64,000 nt of DNA from NCBI RefSeq assembly GCF_011602485.2, contig NZ_CP050022.2, positions 7,336,001 to 7,400,000 of the forward strand, written 5' to 3'. Made by a program: the position numbers and the translations under genes. The stretch's first letter is position 1; each line of letters starts with the position of its first letter. The notes under the pieces were generated by a model, which did no database searches, had not been told where the DNA came from, and worked only from the letters and a program-made list of their open reading frames with translations. The DNA comes from Bradyrhizobium sp. 1(2017) (GTDB taxonomy: Bacteria > Pseudomonadota > Alphaproteobacteria > Rhizobiales > Xanthobacteraceae). Below are positions 35,938-44,703 of this stretch, one piece after another.

Positions 35938-36696
35938 TCAGGCTCCCAGATACGCAGCGACGACGTCGGGATGCTGCTGCACCTCGGCCGGCGAGCCCAT
36001 TGCGAGCACCCGGCCGTAGTTCAGCGCGATGACGCGGTCGGAGACGCGGTTGACCAGGGACATGTCGTGCTCGACCATCAGCACGGTGACGCCGAGCTCG
36101 TTCTTCAGGTCGCGGATCCAGAACGACATGTCGTCGGTCTCCTCGACGTTGAGGCCCGAGGACGGCTCGTCGAGCAGGATCAGCTTCGGCTCCGAGCACA
36201 GCGCGCGGGCGAGCTCGATCACCTTGCGCACGCCGTAGGGCAGGCCGGAGATGAGCTTGTCGCGATAGGGCTCGAGATCGAGGAATTCGATGACCTGCTC
36301 GACCCGGCGGCGATGCACCTTCTCGTTGGCGCGCACGCTCGGCAGGAACAGCAGCTCCTGCCAGAGCTGCGTGGTGGAATGACGGTGACGGCCGACCAGC
36401 AGGTTCGACAGCACGGTCGCGTTCTCGAACAGCTCGATGTTCTGGAAGGTGCGGGCGATGCCGAGCTTGGCGATGTCGTAGGGCGGCTCTTCGGTGATGT
36501 CCTGGTCCTCGAAGAAGATGCGGCCCGAGGTCGGCCGGTAGATCCGCGAGATCAGGTTGAAGATCGAGCTCTTGCCGGCGCCGTTGGGGCCGATGATCGA
36601 GAGGATCTCGCCCTTCTCGACCGCGAACGAGACTGCATCGACGGCCTTGAGGCCGCCGAAATGCAGCGACAGGTTCTCGGCGCGGAAATAGCTCAT
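35938..36696 (-). CDS. Liv-type ABC transporter ATP-binding protein (LivG-like)
   Basis: This 252-residue ATPase begins MSYFRAENLSLHFGGLKAVD, with Walker A IIGPNGAGKSSIFNLI and Walker B KLILLDEPSSGLN. The signature region reads LPYGVRKVIELARAL, in place of the common LSYGQQR form, which is seen in rhizobial LivG relatives. Its ATG overlaps the LivM-like stop by 4 bp (ATGA). A much longer in-frame reading upstream lies over the permease gene and is not real. Confidence 0.92.
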   Translation of the reverse strand: MSYFRAENLSLHFGGLKAVDAVSFAVEKGEILSIIGPNGAGKSSIFNLISRIYRPTSGRIFFEDQDITEEPPYDIAKLGIARTFQNIELFENATVLSNLLVGRHRHSTTQLWQELLFLPSVRANEKVHRRRVEQVIEFLDLEPYRDKLISGLPYGVRKVIELARALCSEPKLILLDEPSSGLNVEETDDMSFWIRDLKNELGVTVLMVEHDMSLVNRVSDRVIALNYGRVLAMGSPAEVQQHPDVVAAYLGA

Positions 36697-37844
36697 CGAT
36701 TGCGCTCCGACTTCACGTAGATCTTCTGCCGTTTGAAGGTGGCGCGCTTGTAGAGCGGGAACAGCTGGAAGAAGAGCTTGATCTTCAACCAGCGGCCGTA
36801 GAGCCCAAGCGGCTCGAACAGCACGAACAGCACGATGATGATGCCGTAGATCGCGCCCTTCAGCCCGTTGAGCGAGGCGAAGGCCGCGACCTTGGACTGG
36901 ATGTCGGCCGCGGTCGCCGTGCCTGCCCCGAACGTCGCCGCGATGCCGGCGATGATGCCCGGCATGTCGTCCTTCAGATAGGTCAGGAACGGATCGATCA
37001 TCACGATGAAGATCGCGCCCAGCACCGCGCCGTGCAGGCTGAAGGTGCCGCCGATCAGGATCACGATGATGAACTCGATCGAGAGCTGGAGCGTGAACAT
37101 CTCCGGCGAGATGAAGGATAGCTTGTGCGCGAACAGGACGCCGGCAAAGCCGGTGATCGCCGCCGAGATCGCGAACGACTTGACCTTGTAGAGTGCGACA
37201 TTGACGCCCATGCTGCGCGCCGCCGTCTCGCTGTCGCGGATCGCGACGAAGGCGCGGCCCGTCGGCGACCGCAGCAGATTGAGCGTGCCGACGATGGTCA
37301 GCACCAGCACGGCAAGGCACAGATAATAGAAGGTCGGGCTGTCGCGCGGCACCGCGACGCCGAGCAGCGAGAGCGTCTTGACCCGCATGCCCTCGTTGCC
37401 GTGGGTCACGCTCTCCCAGCGCGCCAGGATCTCCTCGACGATCAAGGCAAAGGAGATGGTGGCGATGACGAGATAGATGCCTGTCAGGCGCAGGGCGGGG
37501 AAGCCGACCAACGCGCCGATGAAGCCGGTCAGGGCTCCGGCGGCGAGGAAGTAGACCGGGAACGGTACATTGTATTTCTGCAAGTAAGCGGCGGTGTAGG
37601 CCCCGATCGCGAGGAACGCGGCGTGCCCGAGCGAGGCCTGGCCGGTGAAGCCGGTCAGGATCAGCAGCGCAACGCCGACGATCGCGTAGATGCAGACGAA
37701 GACGAGCTGGCTCATCAGATAGCTGGACAGCACATGGGGCGCGATGAGCAGCAGAGCGAGCAGGATCCCGTAGGAGACGAGGTAGCCCGAATGCGGAAAC
37801 AGCTTGATGTCGTCTTCATAGTCGGTCTTGAACAGGAAGCGCAT
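36693..37844 (-). CDS. Liv-type ABC transporter permease (LivM-like)
   Basis: This 383-residue inner-membrane permease has about ten hydrophobic segments and the family motifs LTGFTGQASLGHAAFLAIGAY, LRLTGIYLVIATISFA and LRSPTGRAFVAIRDSETAARSMGVN. The C-terminal 80 residues include an extra helix and a basic cytoplasmic tail (KRATFKRQKIYVKSERNR), longer than E. coli LivM's end. The start at 37844 lies 6 bp after the LivH-like stop. Confidence 0.92.
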   Translation of the reverse strand: MRFLFKTDYEDDIKLFPHSGYLVSYGILLALLLIAPHVLSSYLMSQLVFVCIYAIVGVALLILTGFTGQASLGHAAFLAIGAYTAAYLQKYNVPFPVYFLAAGALTGFIGALVGFPALRLTGIYLVIATISFALIVEEILARWESVTHGNEGMRVKTLSLLGVAVPRDSPTFYYLCLAVLVLTIVGTLNLLRSPTGRAFVAIRDSETAARSMGVNVALYKVKSFAISAAITGFAGVLFAHKLSFISPEMFTLQLSIEFIIVILIGGTFSLHGAVLGAIFIVMIDPFLTYLKDDMPGIIAGIAATFGAGTATAADIQSKVAAFASLNGLKGAIYGIIIVLFVLFEPLGLYGRWLKIKLFFQLFPLYKRATFKRQKIYVKSERNR

Positions 37845-37849
37845 GGCGT

Positions 37850-38725
37850 TCAGACCTTCTTGCGGACGTGGAGGCCGAACAGGCCTTCGGGCTTCAGGAG
37901 CAGCACGGTCAGCAGCACGAGGTAGGGCGCCACGTCCTTCCAGCCCTCCGGCAGGTAGAAGCCGGCCATGCTCTCGATCACGCCGATCAGCACGCCGCCG
38001 ACGACCGCGCCCGGGATCGAGCCGAAGCCGCCGAGCACCGCGGCGGGAAATGCCTTCAGGCCGAGGACGAGGCCGACATTGGAATGGATGAAGGTGATCG
38101 GCGCCAGCAGCACGCCGGCGCAGGTCGCGACCGCCGCGCTGATCGCCCAGACGATCGACACCACGCGTTTGACCGGGATGCCCATGTAATAGGCCGCGAG
38201 CATGTTCTCGGAGCTGGCGCGCATTGCCGTGCCGAGCGTGGTCTTGTTGAAGAACAACCACAGCAGCGTGCACAGGATCATCGTCGCCGCGATCACCGAG
38301 AGCTTGTCGTAGGCGAGCACCAGCGAGCCCATGCGCAGCACGCCCTGGCTGAACGGCGTCTCGATCTTCAGATCGTCGGTGCCCCAGATCATGCCGGCGA
38401 TCGAGCGCAGGAAATAACCGAGGCCGATGGTCGCCATGATGATGGAGAACTGGGGATAGCCGAGGATCGGCCGCACCACCACGCGCTCCGCCACCATGCC
38501 GAACAGCGCCATGGCCGCCACCGCACCGGCAAAGCCGAGCCAGTAGTTCAGGCCCATCATGCCGATGAAGGTGAAAGCGAAGAAGCCGCCGAGCATCATC
38601 AGATCGCCCTGGGCGAAATTGACGACCTCGGTGGCCTTGTAGACGAGCACGAAGCCAAGCGCGATCAGGCCGTAGACGCAGCCGAGCGCAACACCGCTGA
38701 CCAGCTGCTGAACGAAATCCAGCAT
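37850..38725 (-). CDS. Liv-type ABC transporter permease (LivH-like)
   Basis: This 291-residue inner-membrane permease begins MLDFVQQLVSGVALGCVYGLIALGF and carries the LivH hallmarks VVNFAQGDLMMLGGF and the FGSIPGAVVGGVLIGVIE helix pair. The start at 38725 follows GGAGG at about 9 bp. It is the first gene of the operon livH-livM-livG-livF-ligase-livK and is divergent from an ABC-2 exporter, with the promoter in the 263 bp upstream. Confidence 0.92.
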   Translation of the reverse strand: MLDFVQQLVSGVALGCVYGLIALGFVLVYKATEVVNFAQGDLMMLGGFFAFTFIGMMGLNYWLGFAGAVAAMALFGMVAERVVVRPILGYPQFSIIMATIGLGYFLRSIAGMIWGTDDLKIETPFSQGVLRMGSLVLAYDKLSVIAATMILCTLLWLFFNKTTLGTAMRASSENMLAAYYMGIPVKRVVSIVWAISAAVATCAGVLLAPITFIHSNVGLVLGLKAFPAAVLGGFGSIPGAVVGGVLIGVIESMAGFYLPEGWKDVAPYLVLLTVLLLKPEGLFGLHVRKKV

Positions 38726-38988
38726 CGCCGCGTATCCTCCCGACGCAACCGGCGGTTCTTGACGACCGCCTTGCCGCATCTTGTGTCCAGTCGCTACGCA
38801 GTCATTTCGCTGCGTCAGCACCATTTGTCCCGGCGCCAATTCAGCCTGAACCGCAATGCGCTGTCAACAAACGGTGACTTGCCTTTCGTCGATCCCCGAT
38901 GACGGAATTCGTCCACCGTAGATTCACGGTGCCGAAACATCTTCACGTCATGGTCGCGGACGATGCAAAACCGGAAGGTGGGGCCGTC

Positions 38989-39738
38989 ATGAAGCCGGGC
39001 AACTCGGCGCTGGAAGTGCTGGGGTTAACGAAGCGTTTTGACCGTCTGGCGGTCGACGGCCTCGATCTCACCATCGATGCCGGCGAATTCTACGCGCTGG
39101 TCGGCCCCAACGGCGCCGGAAAGACCACCAGCTTGCGCATGGTTGCAGGCCTGTTGCGGCCCGATGCCGGCAGCGTCTCGATCTTCGGCATCGACGCGCT
39201 CCAGAATCCCGTTGCCGCCAAGCAGGTGATGGCGTGGGTGTCCGACGAGCCGATGATCTATGACAAGCTCACCCCGCTCGAATATCTCGAATTCGTCGCC
39301 GGCCTCTGGGGAATCGCGCCGTCGGCCTCGGAGCCGGTCGCGCAGGAGCTGCTCGGTTCGCTCGGCCTCGCGCCGCACCGGCACGAACGCTGCGAGGGCT
39401 TTTCCAAGGGCATGCGCCAGAAGGTGGCGCTGGCCGGCGCCCTCGTGCACGATCCTCGCCTCATCATCCTGGACGAGCCGCTGACGGGCCTCGATGCCGT
39501 CTCCGCGCGCCACGTGAAGGGCCTACTCACCGAGCGCGTCCGTGCCGGCTGCACGATCATCATGACCACGCATATTCTCGAGGTCGCCGAGCGCATGGCC
39601 GACCGCATCGGCGTGATCGCGTCGGGCCGTCTGGTCGCCGAAGGTACGCTCGACGAGCTGCGCCGGCAGAACGGCCATGCCGATACCAGCCTCGAGGATC
39701 TCTTCATCGCGCTGGTGACGCTCCCGGACGCCGCATGA
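38989..39738 (+). CDS. ABC-2 type exporter ATP-binding protein
   Basis: This 249-residue ATPase has Walker A LVGPNGAGKTTSLRMVAGLL, Q-loop VMAWVSDEPMIYDKLTPLEYLEF, signature FSKGMRQKVALAGALVHDP and Walker B LIILDEPLTGLDAVSA. It belongs to the CcmA/DrrA-type drug, lipid or Na+ exporters. The ATG at 38989 (MKPGNSALEVLG) has GGAAGG upstream and places the domain at the usual position; an earlier in-frame ATG at 38899 adds 30 residues without an RBS. It overlaps the permease gene by 4 bp. Confidence 0.88.
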   Translation: MKPGNSALEVLGLTKRFDRLAVDGLDLTIDAGEFYALVGPNGAGKTTSLRMVAGLLRPDAGSVSIFGIDALQNPVAAKQVMAWVSDEPMIYDKLTPLEYLEFVAGLWGIAPSASEPVAQELLGSLGLAPHRHERCEGFSKGMRQKVALAGALVHDPRLIILDEPLTGLDAVSARHVKGLLTERVRAGCTIIMTTHILEVAERMADRIGVIASGRLVAEGTLDELRRQNGHADTSLEDLFIALVTLPDAA

Positions 39739-41261
39739 GCTCGGCGACCGCACTGTCCTGGTTCGCCCGTCACGAGTTCCGGCTCGCCTGGCGCGAATGG
39801 TTCGCCATGATGACCGGCGGCCGGCGCAAGCGGGCGCGCGCCGCAATCGTCGGCTTGCTCGTCTTCGCCGCACTCCTGCACGTGCCGGCCTGGGCCGTGA
39901 TCGGCCGTTTCGCCGACCTGCAACTGCCGCTCGACAAATCCTCGCTGGTCGTGATCTCTGCGACGATGTTCCTGGCCTGGACCCTGATGCTGTCGCAGGC
40001 GATCGAATCGGTGACGCGGGTGTTCTACGCCCGCGCCGATCTCGACCTCATCATGTCATCGCCGGCGAGGCTGGCCAATCTGTTCTCGGTGCGCATCGCC
40101 GCGATCGCGCTCACCGTCACGATGATGGCGCTCTTGTTCTCGACGCCCTTCATCGACGTGCTGGTGATCGGGGGCGGCGCGCGCTGGCTCAGCGCCTTCG
40201 GCGTCGTGGTCGCGATGGGGCTGTCGGCTGCGGCGATCTCGATCGCGATCACCATTCTTCTGTTCCGGCTGATCGGTCCGGCGCGGACGCGTCTCATCGC
40301 CCAGATCCTGGCCGCGATCATCGGCGCGGGCTTCGTGATCGCGCTCCAGGTCGCCGCCATCATGTCCTACGGCACGCTGTCGCGCTTCACTATCCTGACC
40401 TCAGGTCACCTCGCCGACTACGCGCCCGACGCAGACAGCATATGGTGGTGGCCGGCGCGGGCGGTCATGGGCGACAGCGAGGCGCTGCTGCTGCTTCTGG
40501 CGCTCGGGCTGGTGCTGCTCGGAAGCGTCATGGCGATGTTTTCGGGCCGCTTCGCCGACACCGCCATCGATGCGGCGGCCTCTGGCGCATCTGGCCGCGT
40601 TCGCGCGAAAGAGCGCCGCTTCCGCGGCGGATCGCGGCAACAGGCGCTGCGGCGCAAGGAATTCATGCTGCTGTGGCGCGATCCCTGGCTGATCTCGCAG
40701 ACGCTGATGCAGCTTCTCTACCTGGTGCCGCCGGCACTGCTGCTCTGGCGCAATTTTGCCGACAGCGCCGCGGCGCTGACGCTGATTACTCCGGTCATCG
40801 TGATGGCAGCCGGCCAGCTCGCCGGCGGGCTTGCCTGGCTGACCATCTCGGGCGAGGACGCCCCCGACCTCGTCGCCACCGCGCCGCTGACGCCATCCAG
40901 CGTCACCCGCGCCAAGATCGAGGTGGTGCTGATCGCCATCGCCGCGATCTTCTGCCCGCTGATCGCGGCGCTGGCCTTCGCCGCACCATTCCAGGCGGCC
41001 ATCAGCGCGGGCGCCGTCATGGTCAGCGCGGCCTCCGCCACCGCCATCCAGCTCTGGTTCCGGGTGCAGGCCCGGCGCAGCCAATTCCGCCGCCGCCAGA
41101 CTTCCTCGCGGCTTGCGACCTTTGCCGAGGCCTTCTCCTCGATCGGCTGGGCGGCCACCGCCGCATTGCTGCTGGCCCTGCCCATCGCCGGCCTCGTCAG
41201 CGGCCTGATCACGGCCGGCCTCGTCGCAATGACCTGGAAGTTCAGCCCCAGGCGGGAATAG
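39735..41261 (+). CDS. ABC-2 type exporter permease
   Basis: This 508-residue integral membrane protein has about twelve hydrophobic segments arranged as two halves, with a charged cytoplasmic linker around residues 285-315 (SGRVRAKERRFRGGSRQQALRRKEF). It is the membrane partner of the ATPase encoded immediately upstream, overlapping it by ATGA. The half-transporter duplication in a single chain resembles the ABC-2 exporters of unknown cargo found in alphaproteobacteria. The substrate cannot be read from the sequence. Confidence 0.85.
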   Translation: MSSATALSWFARHEFRLAWREWFAMMTGGRRKRARAAIVGLLVFAALLHVPAWAVIGRFADLQLPLDKSSLVVISATMFLAWTLMLSQAIESVTRVFYARADLDLIMSSPARLANLFSVRIAAIALTVTMMALLFSTPFIDVLVIGGGARWLSAFGVVVAMGLSAAAISIAITILLFRLIGPARTRLIAQILAAIIGAGFVIALQVAAIMSYGTLSRFTILTSGHLADYAPDADSIWWWPARAVMGDSEALLLLLALGLVLLGSVMAMFSGRFADTAIDAAASGASGRVRAKERRFRGGSRQQALRRKEFMLLWRDPWLISQTLMQLLYLVPPALLLWRNFADSAAALTLITPVIVMAAGQLAGGLAWLTISGEDAPDLVATAPLTPSSVTRAKIEVVLIAIAAIFCPLIAALAFAAPFQAAISAGAVMVSAASATAIQLWFRVQARRSQFRRRQTSSRLATFAEAFSSIGWAATAALLLALPIAGLVSGLITAGLVAMTWKFSPRRE

Positions 41262-41359
41262 CCCGCAAGGTGCGACACTGACGCGCTGTTGATCGCAGCC
41301 CATTGGCCACGCGCTGCATGGCACGCTAGACTTGTCCCTGAAACATCGGGGACGCATGC

Positions 41360-42172
41360 ATGTGGCGACTGGTTTCGATGGCTCTGGCGCTGTTCGGCGT
41401 ATCCCTCGCACCTGCTCTCGCCCAGCAGCCACAACGCAGCGAATGTCTGGCGATGGCGAATGCGGCGCCCCGCGCGATGCCGGTCACGTTCCGACAGGCA
41501 GCAGCGGCGCCCGCGGTCGAGATCACCTATGCCGGCCATTCCACCTATTTCATCGATACGCCCGGCGGCCTGCGCATCGCCACCGACTATAGCGGCGCCT
41601 ACCAGGTCGGCCGGCTCCCCGACGTCGTCACCATGAACCGGGCCCACAGCACCCACTACACCCTGTTCCCAGACAAGCGCATTCCCCATGTGCTGCACGG
41701 CTGGAGCGAAGACGGCAAGCCGGCCATCGTGTCGAGCCGCGTCGGCGACACCTTCATCCGCAACGTCACGACCGACATCCGCCGCTATTTCGGCGACGAT
41801 GCCGGCAGCGACATGATCCGCGACGGCAACTCGATCTTCATCTTCGAGGTCGCCGGCCTCTGCATCGGGCATCTCGGCCATCTCCACCACAAGCTGGACG
41901 ACAGCCATTTCGCGCAGATCGGACGGCTGGACATCGTGATGGTGCCGATCGACGGCACCTACACCATGACGCTGGGAGGCATCTCCGAGATCACCAAGCG
42001 GCTGCGCGCCTCCGTGGTGCTGCCGATGCATCGCTTCGCCACGCCGCTGGACGATTTCATGCGCCGGATCGGCCAAGACTTCGAGATCGACCGCCGCTCC
42101 GAGCGCTCGTTCCGGATGTCGCGGGATGCGCTGCCGTCGAAGCCGACGGTGATCATCCTCGACGGGGTCTGA
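41360..42172 (+). CDS. secreted MBL-fold protein with altered metal motif
   Basis: This 270-residue protein has a signal peptide (MWRLVSMALALFGVSLAPALA) and the UlaG/RomA-like metallo-beta-lactamase outline: ITYAGHSTYFIDTPGG (residues 55-70), then a motif-II position reading N93-R-A-H96-S-T-H99, then IGHLGHLHHKL, VPIDGTYT and VVLPMHRF. At motif II the usual H-x-H-x-D-H is R-A-H-S-T-H, so the first His and the Asp are missing while the two other His remain. It may bind one metal, or none. It is monocistronic; function is unknown. Confidence 0.82.
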   Translation: MWRLVSMALALFGVSLAPALAQQPQRSECLAMANAAPRAMPVTFRQAAAAPAVEITYAGHSTYFIDTPGGLRIATDYSGAYQVGRLPDVVTMNRAHSTHYTLFPDKRIPHVLHGWSEDGKPAIVSSRVGDTFIRNVTTDIRRYFGDDAGSDMIRDGNSIFIFEVAGLCIGHLGHLHHKLDDSHFAQIGRLDIVMVPIDGTYTMTLGGISEITKRLRASVVLPMHRFATPLDDFMRRIGQDFEIDRRSERSFRMSRDALPSKPTVIILDGV

Positions 42173-42238
42173 CGCGCAATTTTCTCCAAGTCCACCGAGG
42201 ACCGTTCGTGTTGATGTCTCCCGCAAGAGGAGATCGAC

Positions 42239-42760
42239 ATGACGGATCTTGCGAGATTGTTGCATGCGGACGGACCAAACCCCGAGCACGCAGCGGCGCT
42301 CCAGCTTTACGGCCGCTTCGTCGGCGACTGGGATGCCGAGATCACCGCCCACGGACCCGACGGAACGAAGCACACCGCACCCGGCGAGATCCATTTCGGC
42401 TGGGTGCTGGAGGGCCGCGCCGTGCAGGACGTCTGGATCATCCCCCGACCCGTGGGCACGCCGGCCTTTCCGATCGCCGGCAATTGGTACGGCACGACAT
42501 TGCGTGTCTATGACCCAACCATCGCCGCGTGGCGGATTTTCTGGTTCGACCCTGGCCGTAGCGTGTTTCGCCAGCAGATCGGCCGTCCGCAAGGCGATGA
42601 CATCGTGCAGGAAGGCACGACCGAGGCAGGCGAGCTGACGCGCTGGAGCTTTGCGGAGATCACCGGCGATTCCTTCCATTGGCGCGGGGAGGTCAAGCCT
42701 GCCGCGGCGGCGGACTGGCGGCTGATGGTCGATGTGAGAGCAAAGCGGCGCAAAGGCTGA
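42239..42760 (+). CDS. DUF1579-like small protein
   Basis: This 173-residue cytoplasmic protein has the Trp- and Gly-rich beta-barrel look of DUF1579/lipocalin-like proteins (FVGDWDAEITAHGPDG, FGWVLEGRAVQDVWIIP, WRIFWFDPGRSVFRQQIGR, WSFAEITGDSFHWRGE). I see no catalytic motif. The RBS AAGAGGAG is strong, so it is probably well expressed. It follows the MBL-fold gene by 66 bp and could be co-transcribed. Function is unknown. Confidence 0.75.
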   Translation: MTDLARLLHADGPNPEHAAALQLYGRFVGDWDAEITAHGPDGTKHTAPGEIHFGWVLEGRAVQDVWIIPRPVGTPAFPIAGNWYGTTLRVYDPTIAAWRIFWFDPGRSVFRQQIGRPQGDDIVQEGTTEAGELTRWSFAEITGDSFHWRGEVKPAAAADWRLMVDVRAKRRKG

Positions 42761-42873
42761 CGACGCCGCCGCTGTGCTCGCAATGACGGGTGCGGTTGCA
42801 TGGCGCGCGCTGCTGCCCGACGAGATGAGATGCTAGGCTCCCGACATAAACACGTAAAAGGGAGCGAAAGACG

Positions 42874-44058
42874 ATGGCTGCGAGCGGGTTGCCCGCCAAT
42901 ACGAGCGGGTTGTTTGTCGAGCCGCGCGAGGACTGGCTCGCGCTGCACCGGGAAGAGATCATCGATGCGGCCCGGCCGGTCGTCGATCCCCATCACCATC
43001 TCTGGAATCGCGGGCACCGCTATCTGATCGAGGAGATGGCGGCTGATATCGCGACCGGCCACAACGTCATTGCGACCGTCTATGTCGATTGCCGCTCGAT
43101 GTATCGCGCGCACGGGCCGGAGGCGTTCCGGCCCGTCGGCGAGGTCGAGTTCGCCAACGGCGTTGCCGCGATGAGCGCGAGCGGCGCTTACGGCAAGGCC
43201 GCGATCTGTGCCGGCATCGTCAGCCACGCCAATCTGTTGCTGGGCGACGCCGCGAAGCCCGTGCTCGAAGCGCAGATCGCGGCCGGCAACGGCCGCTTCC
43301 GCGGCATCAGGCATTCCTCGGCCTGGGACGAGGACCCCGTCGTCGCCGGCATGTACGCCAACAGGCCAAAGGGCCTGTTGCAGGATGCGACCTTCCGCAA
43401 GGGCTTTGCCTGCCTCGCGCCGCTGAACCTCAGCTTCGATGCCTGGCTGTTCCATCCGCAGATCGACGAGCTGACCGAACTGGCGCGCGCTTTCCCCGAC
43501 ACCAGGATCGTGCTCGACCATTGCGGCGGCCCGGCCGGCGTCGGCCGCTTTGCAGGCCGGCGCGAGGAGGTGTTTCCGCAATGGCGCGCCTCGATCCGCG
43601 AGATCGCGACATGCGAGAACGTGGTGGTGAAGCTCGGCGGGCTCGCCATGTGCCTGCTCGGATACGACTTTCATCTGCGCGAGCGGCCGCCGGCATCGGA
43701 GGAGCTTGCCGCGGCCTGGCGGCCTTATGTGGAGACCTGCATCGAGGCGTTCGGACCCAAGCGCGCGATGTTCGAGAGCAACTTCCCGCCGGACAAGGGC
43801 CAGTGCAGCTATCAGGTGATCTTCAACGCCTTCAAGCGCATCGCCTCGCCCCTGAGCGAGGCCGAGAAGACCGCGCTGTTCTCGCAGACCGCTATCGACG
43901 TCTACCGGCTCGAGCTGCCGTCGGGACGAGAAAAGGGGCCGGGACAATCCCGACCCCTCTTCCGTCGTGGCCGCTGGGAAGCGTCCTTGAAACGCTATTG
44001 TCTGAGTTCTAGCTGGCGCCCATCAGCGAGGCCGGACGGCGCTCGCCGCTGGAGGTGA
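42874..44058 (+). CDS. amidohydrolase-2 family, fuconolactonase-like
   Basis: This 394-residue TIM-barrel hydrolase starts with VDPHHHLW (H40-H42), the metal-ligand motif of the L-fuconolactonase-like branch of Amidohydrolase_2. LDHCGGP and MFESNFPPDK are the later conserved blocks. Family members hydrolyse sugar lactones or related cyclic esters. The family core ends near residue 349 (DVYRLELP). The remaining about 44 residues are translated through a terminator-like hairpin and overlap the convergent cupin gene by 50 bp, so a lost stop codon is likely. The RBS AAAAGGGA is good. Confidence 0.85.
   Translation: MAASGLPANTSGLFVEPREDWLALHREEIIDAARPVVDPHHHLWNRGHRYLIEEMAADIATGHNVIATVYVDCRSMYRAHGPEAFRPVGEVEFANGVAAMSASGAYGKAAICAGIVSHANLLLGDAAKPVLEAQIAAGNGRFRGIRHSSAWDEDPVVAGMYANRPKGLLQDATFRKGFACLAPLNLSFDAWLFHPQIDELTELARAFPDTRIVLDHCGGPAGVGRFAGRREEVFPQWRASIREIATCENVVVKLGGLAMCLLGYDFHLRERPPASEELAAAWRPYVETCIEAFGPKRAMFESNFPPDKGQCSYQVIFNAFKRIASPLSEAEKTALFSQTAIDVYRLELPSGREKGPGQSRPLFRRGRWEASLKRYCLSSSWRPSARPDGARRWR
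43935..43957. terminator. terminator-like hairpin inside the annotated lactonase 3' end
   Basis: GGGGCCGGGA (43935-43944) pairs with TCCCGACCCC (43948-43957), with one mismatch and a CAA loop. It is flanked by AAAA on the left and tctt on the right, as for a bidirectional terminator. It lies within the reading frame of the fuconolactonase-like gene, which continues 101 bp further. Confidence 0.6.
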
Positions 44059-44464
44059 ACATCTTCTTGAGCTTGTTGACCACGCGGATCAGGAAGCCGA
44101 TCATCACGGGATTGGTCTTGCGGCAGAAGGCGATCTTCTTGACGTGCCCTTCGACATGCCATTTGGCATGCGCGCCGTCGCGGAAGAAAATGACATCGCC
44201 GGGGCCGTAGCGCTTGGGCGGCATGCCGTCGCTTTCGAGCACGATGGATCCTTCCATGATCATGATCGTCTCGTCGATATCGTAGTACCAGTTGAAGCGC
44301 CCTTCGGTGCATTGCCAGATGATGGTCTGCGCGGTGCCGTCGGCGCTGGTAGACAGGACGCGCGAGCGCGAGACCGGGTTACCCTCGATGACCCAGGACG
44401 GCTCGATCGGCCGCAGCTCCAGATCCACATTGGAACTGCCGATTTCAATCATTGCGCGCGACAT
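44009..44464 (-). CDS. cupin-domain protein
   Basis: This 151-residue protein has a single cupin (about residues 55-110), with FNWYYDIDETIMIMEGSIVLESDG, YGPGDVIFFRDGAHAKWHV and conserved Gly/Pro/His of cupin motifs. The metal His pattern is incomplete, since the first motif has W-Y-Y-D rather than H-x-H, so it may bind ligand rather than catalyse. The ATG at 44464 has TGAGGA upstream; GTG starts at 44533 and 44542 would add 23-26 residues. It is convergent with and overlaps the lactonase-like gene. The C-terminus (KKMFTSSGERRPASLMGAS) is a basic tail. Confidence 0.78.
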   Translation of the reverse strand: MSRAMIEIGSSNVDLELRPIEPSWVIEGNPVSRSRVLSTSADGTAQTIIWQCTEGRFNWYYDIDETIMIMEGSIVLESDGMPPKRYGPGDVIFFRDGAHAKWHVEGHVKKIAFCRKTNPVMIGFLIRVVNKLKKMFTSSGERRPASLMGAS

Positions 44465-44703
44465 CTGTTTCCTCAGGGAATAAATAGGTTTGGCCGGGTC
44501 GAAGCCCGGATTGTTTCCAATGCTGCTCGTCACGCTAGTCACCGGCTTTTAATTCTTCCTTACGCGGGCCTCGAGAATCAGCCGCAAGTTGCAGGTGCGG
44601 TGCAGCTAACATCGCGATTCCGCTCCGAAATTCGCGCACATGAACCCTTCTTTTCCCGGGTGCGACAAAATGCGCGAAAATGACCATGGAAGGAGCCACG
44701 CCG

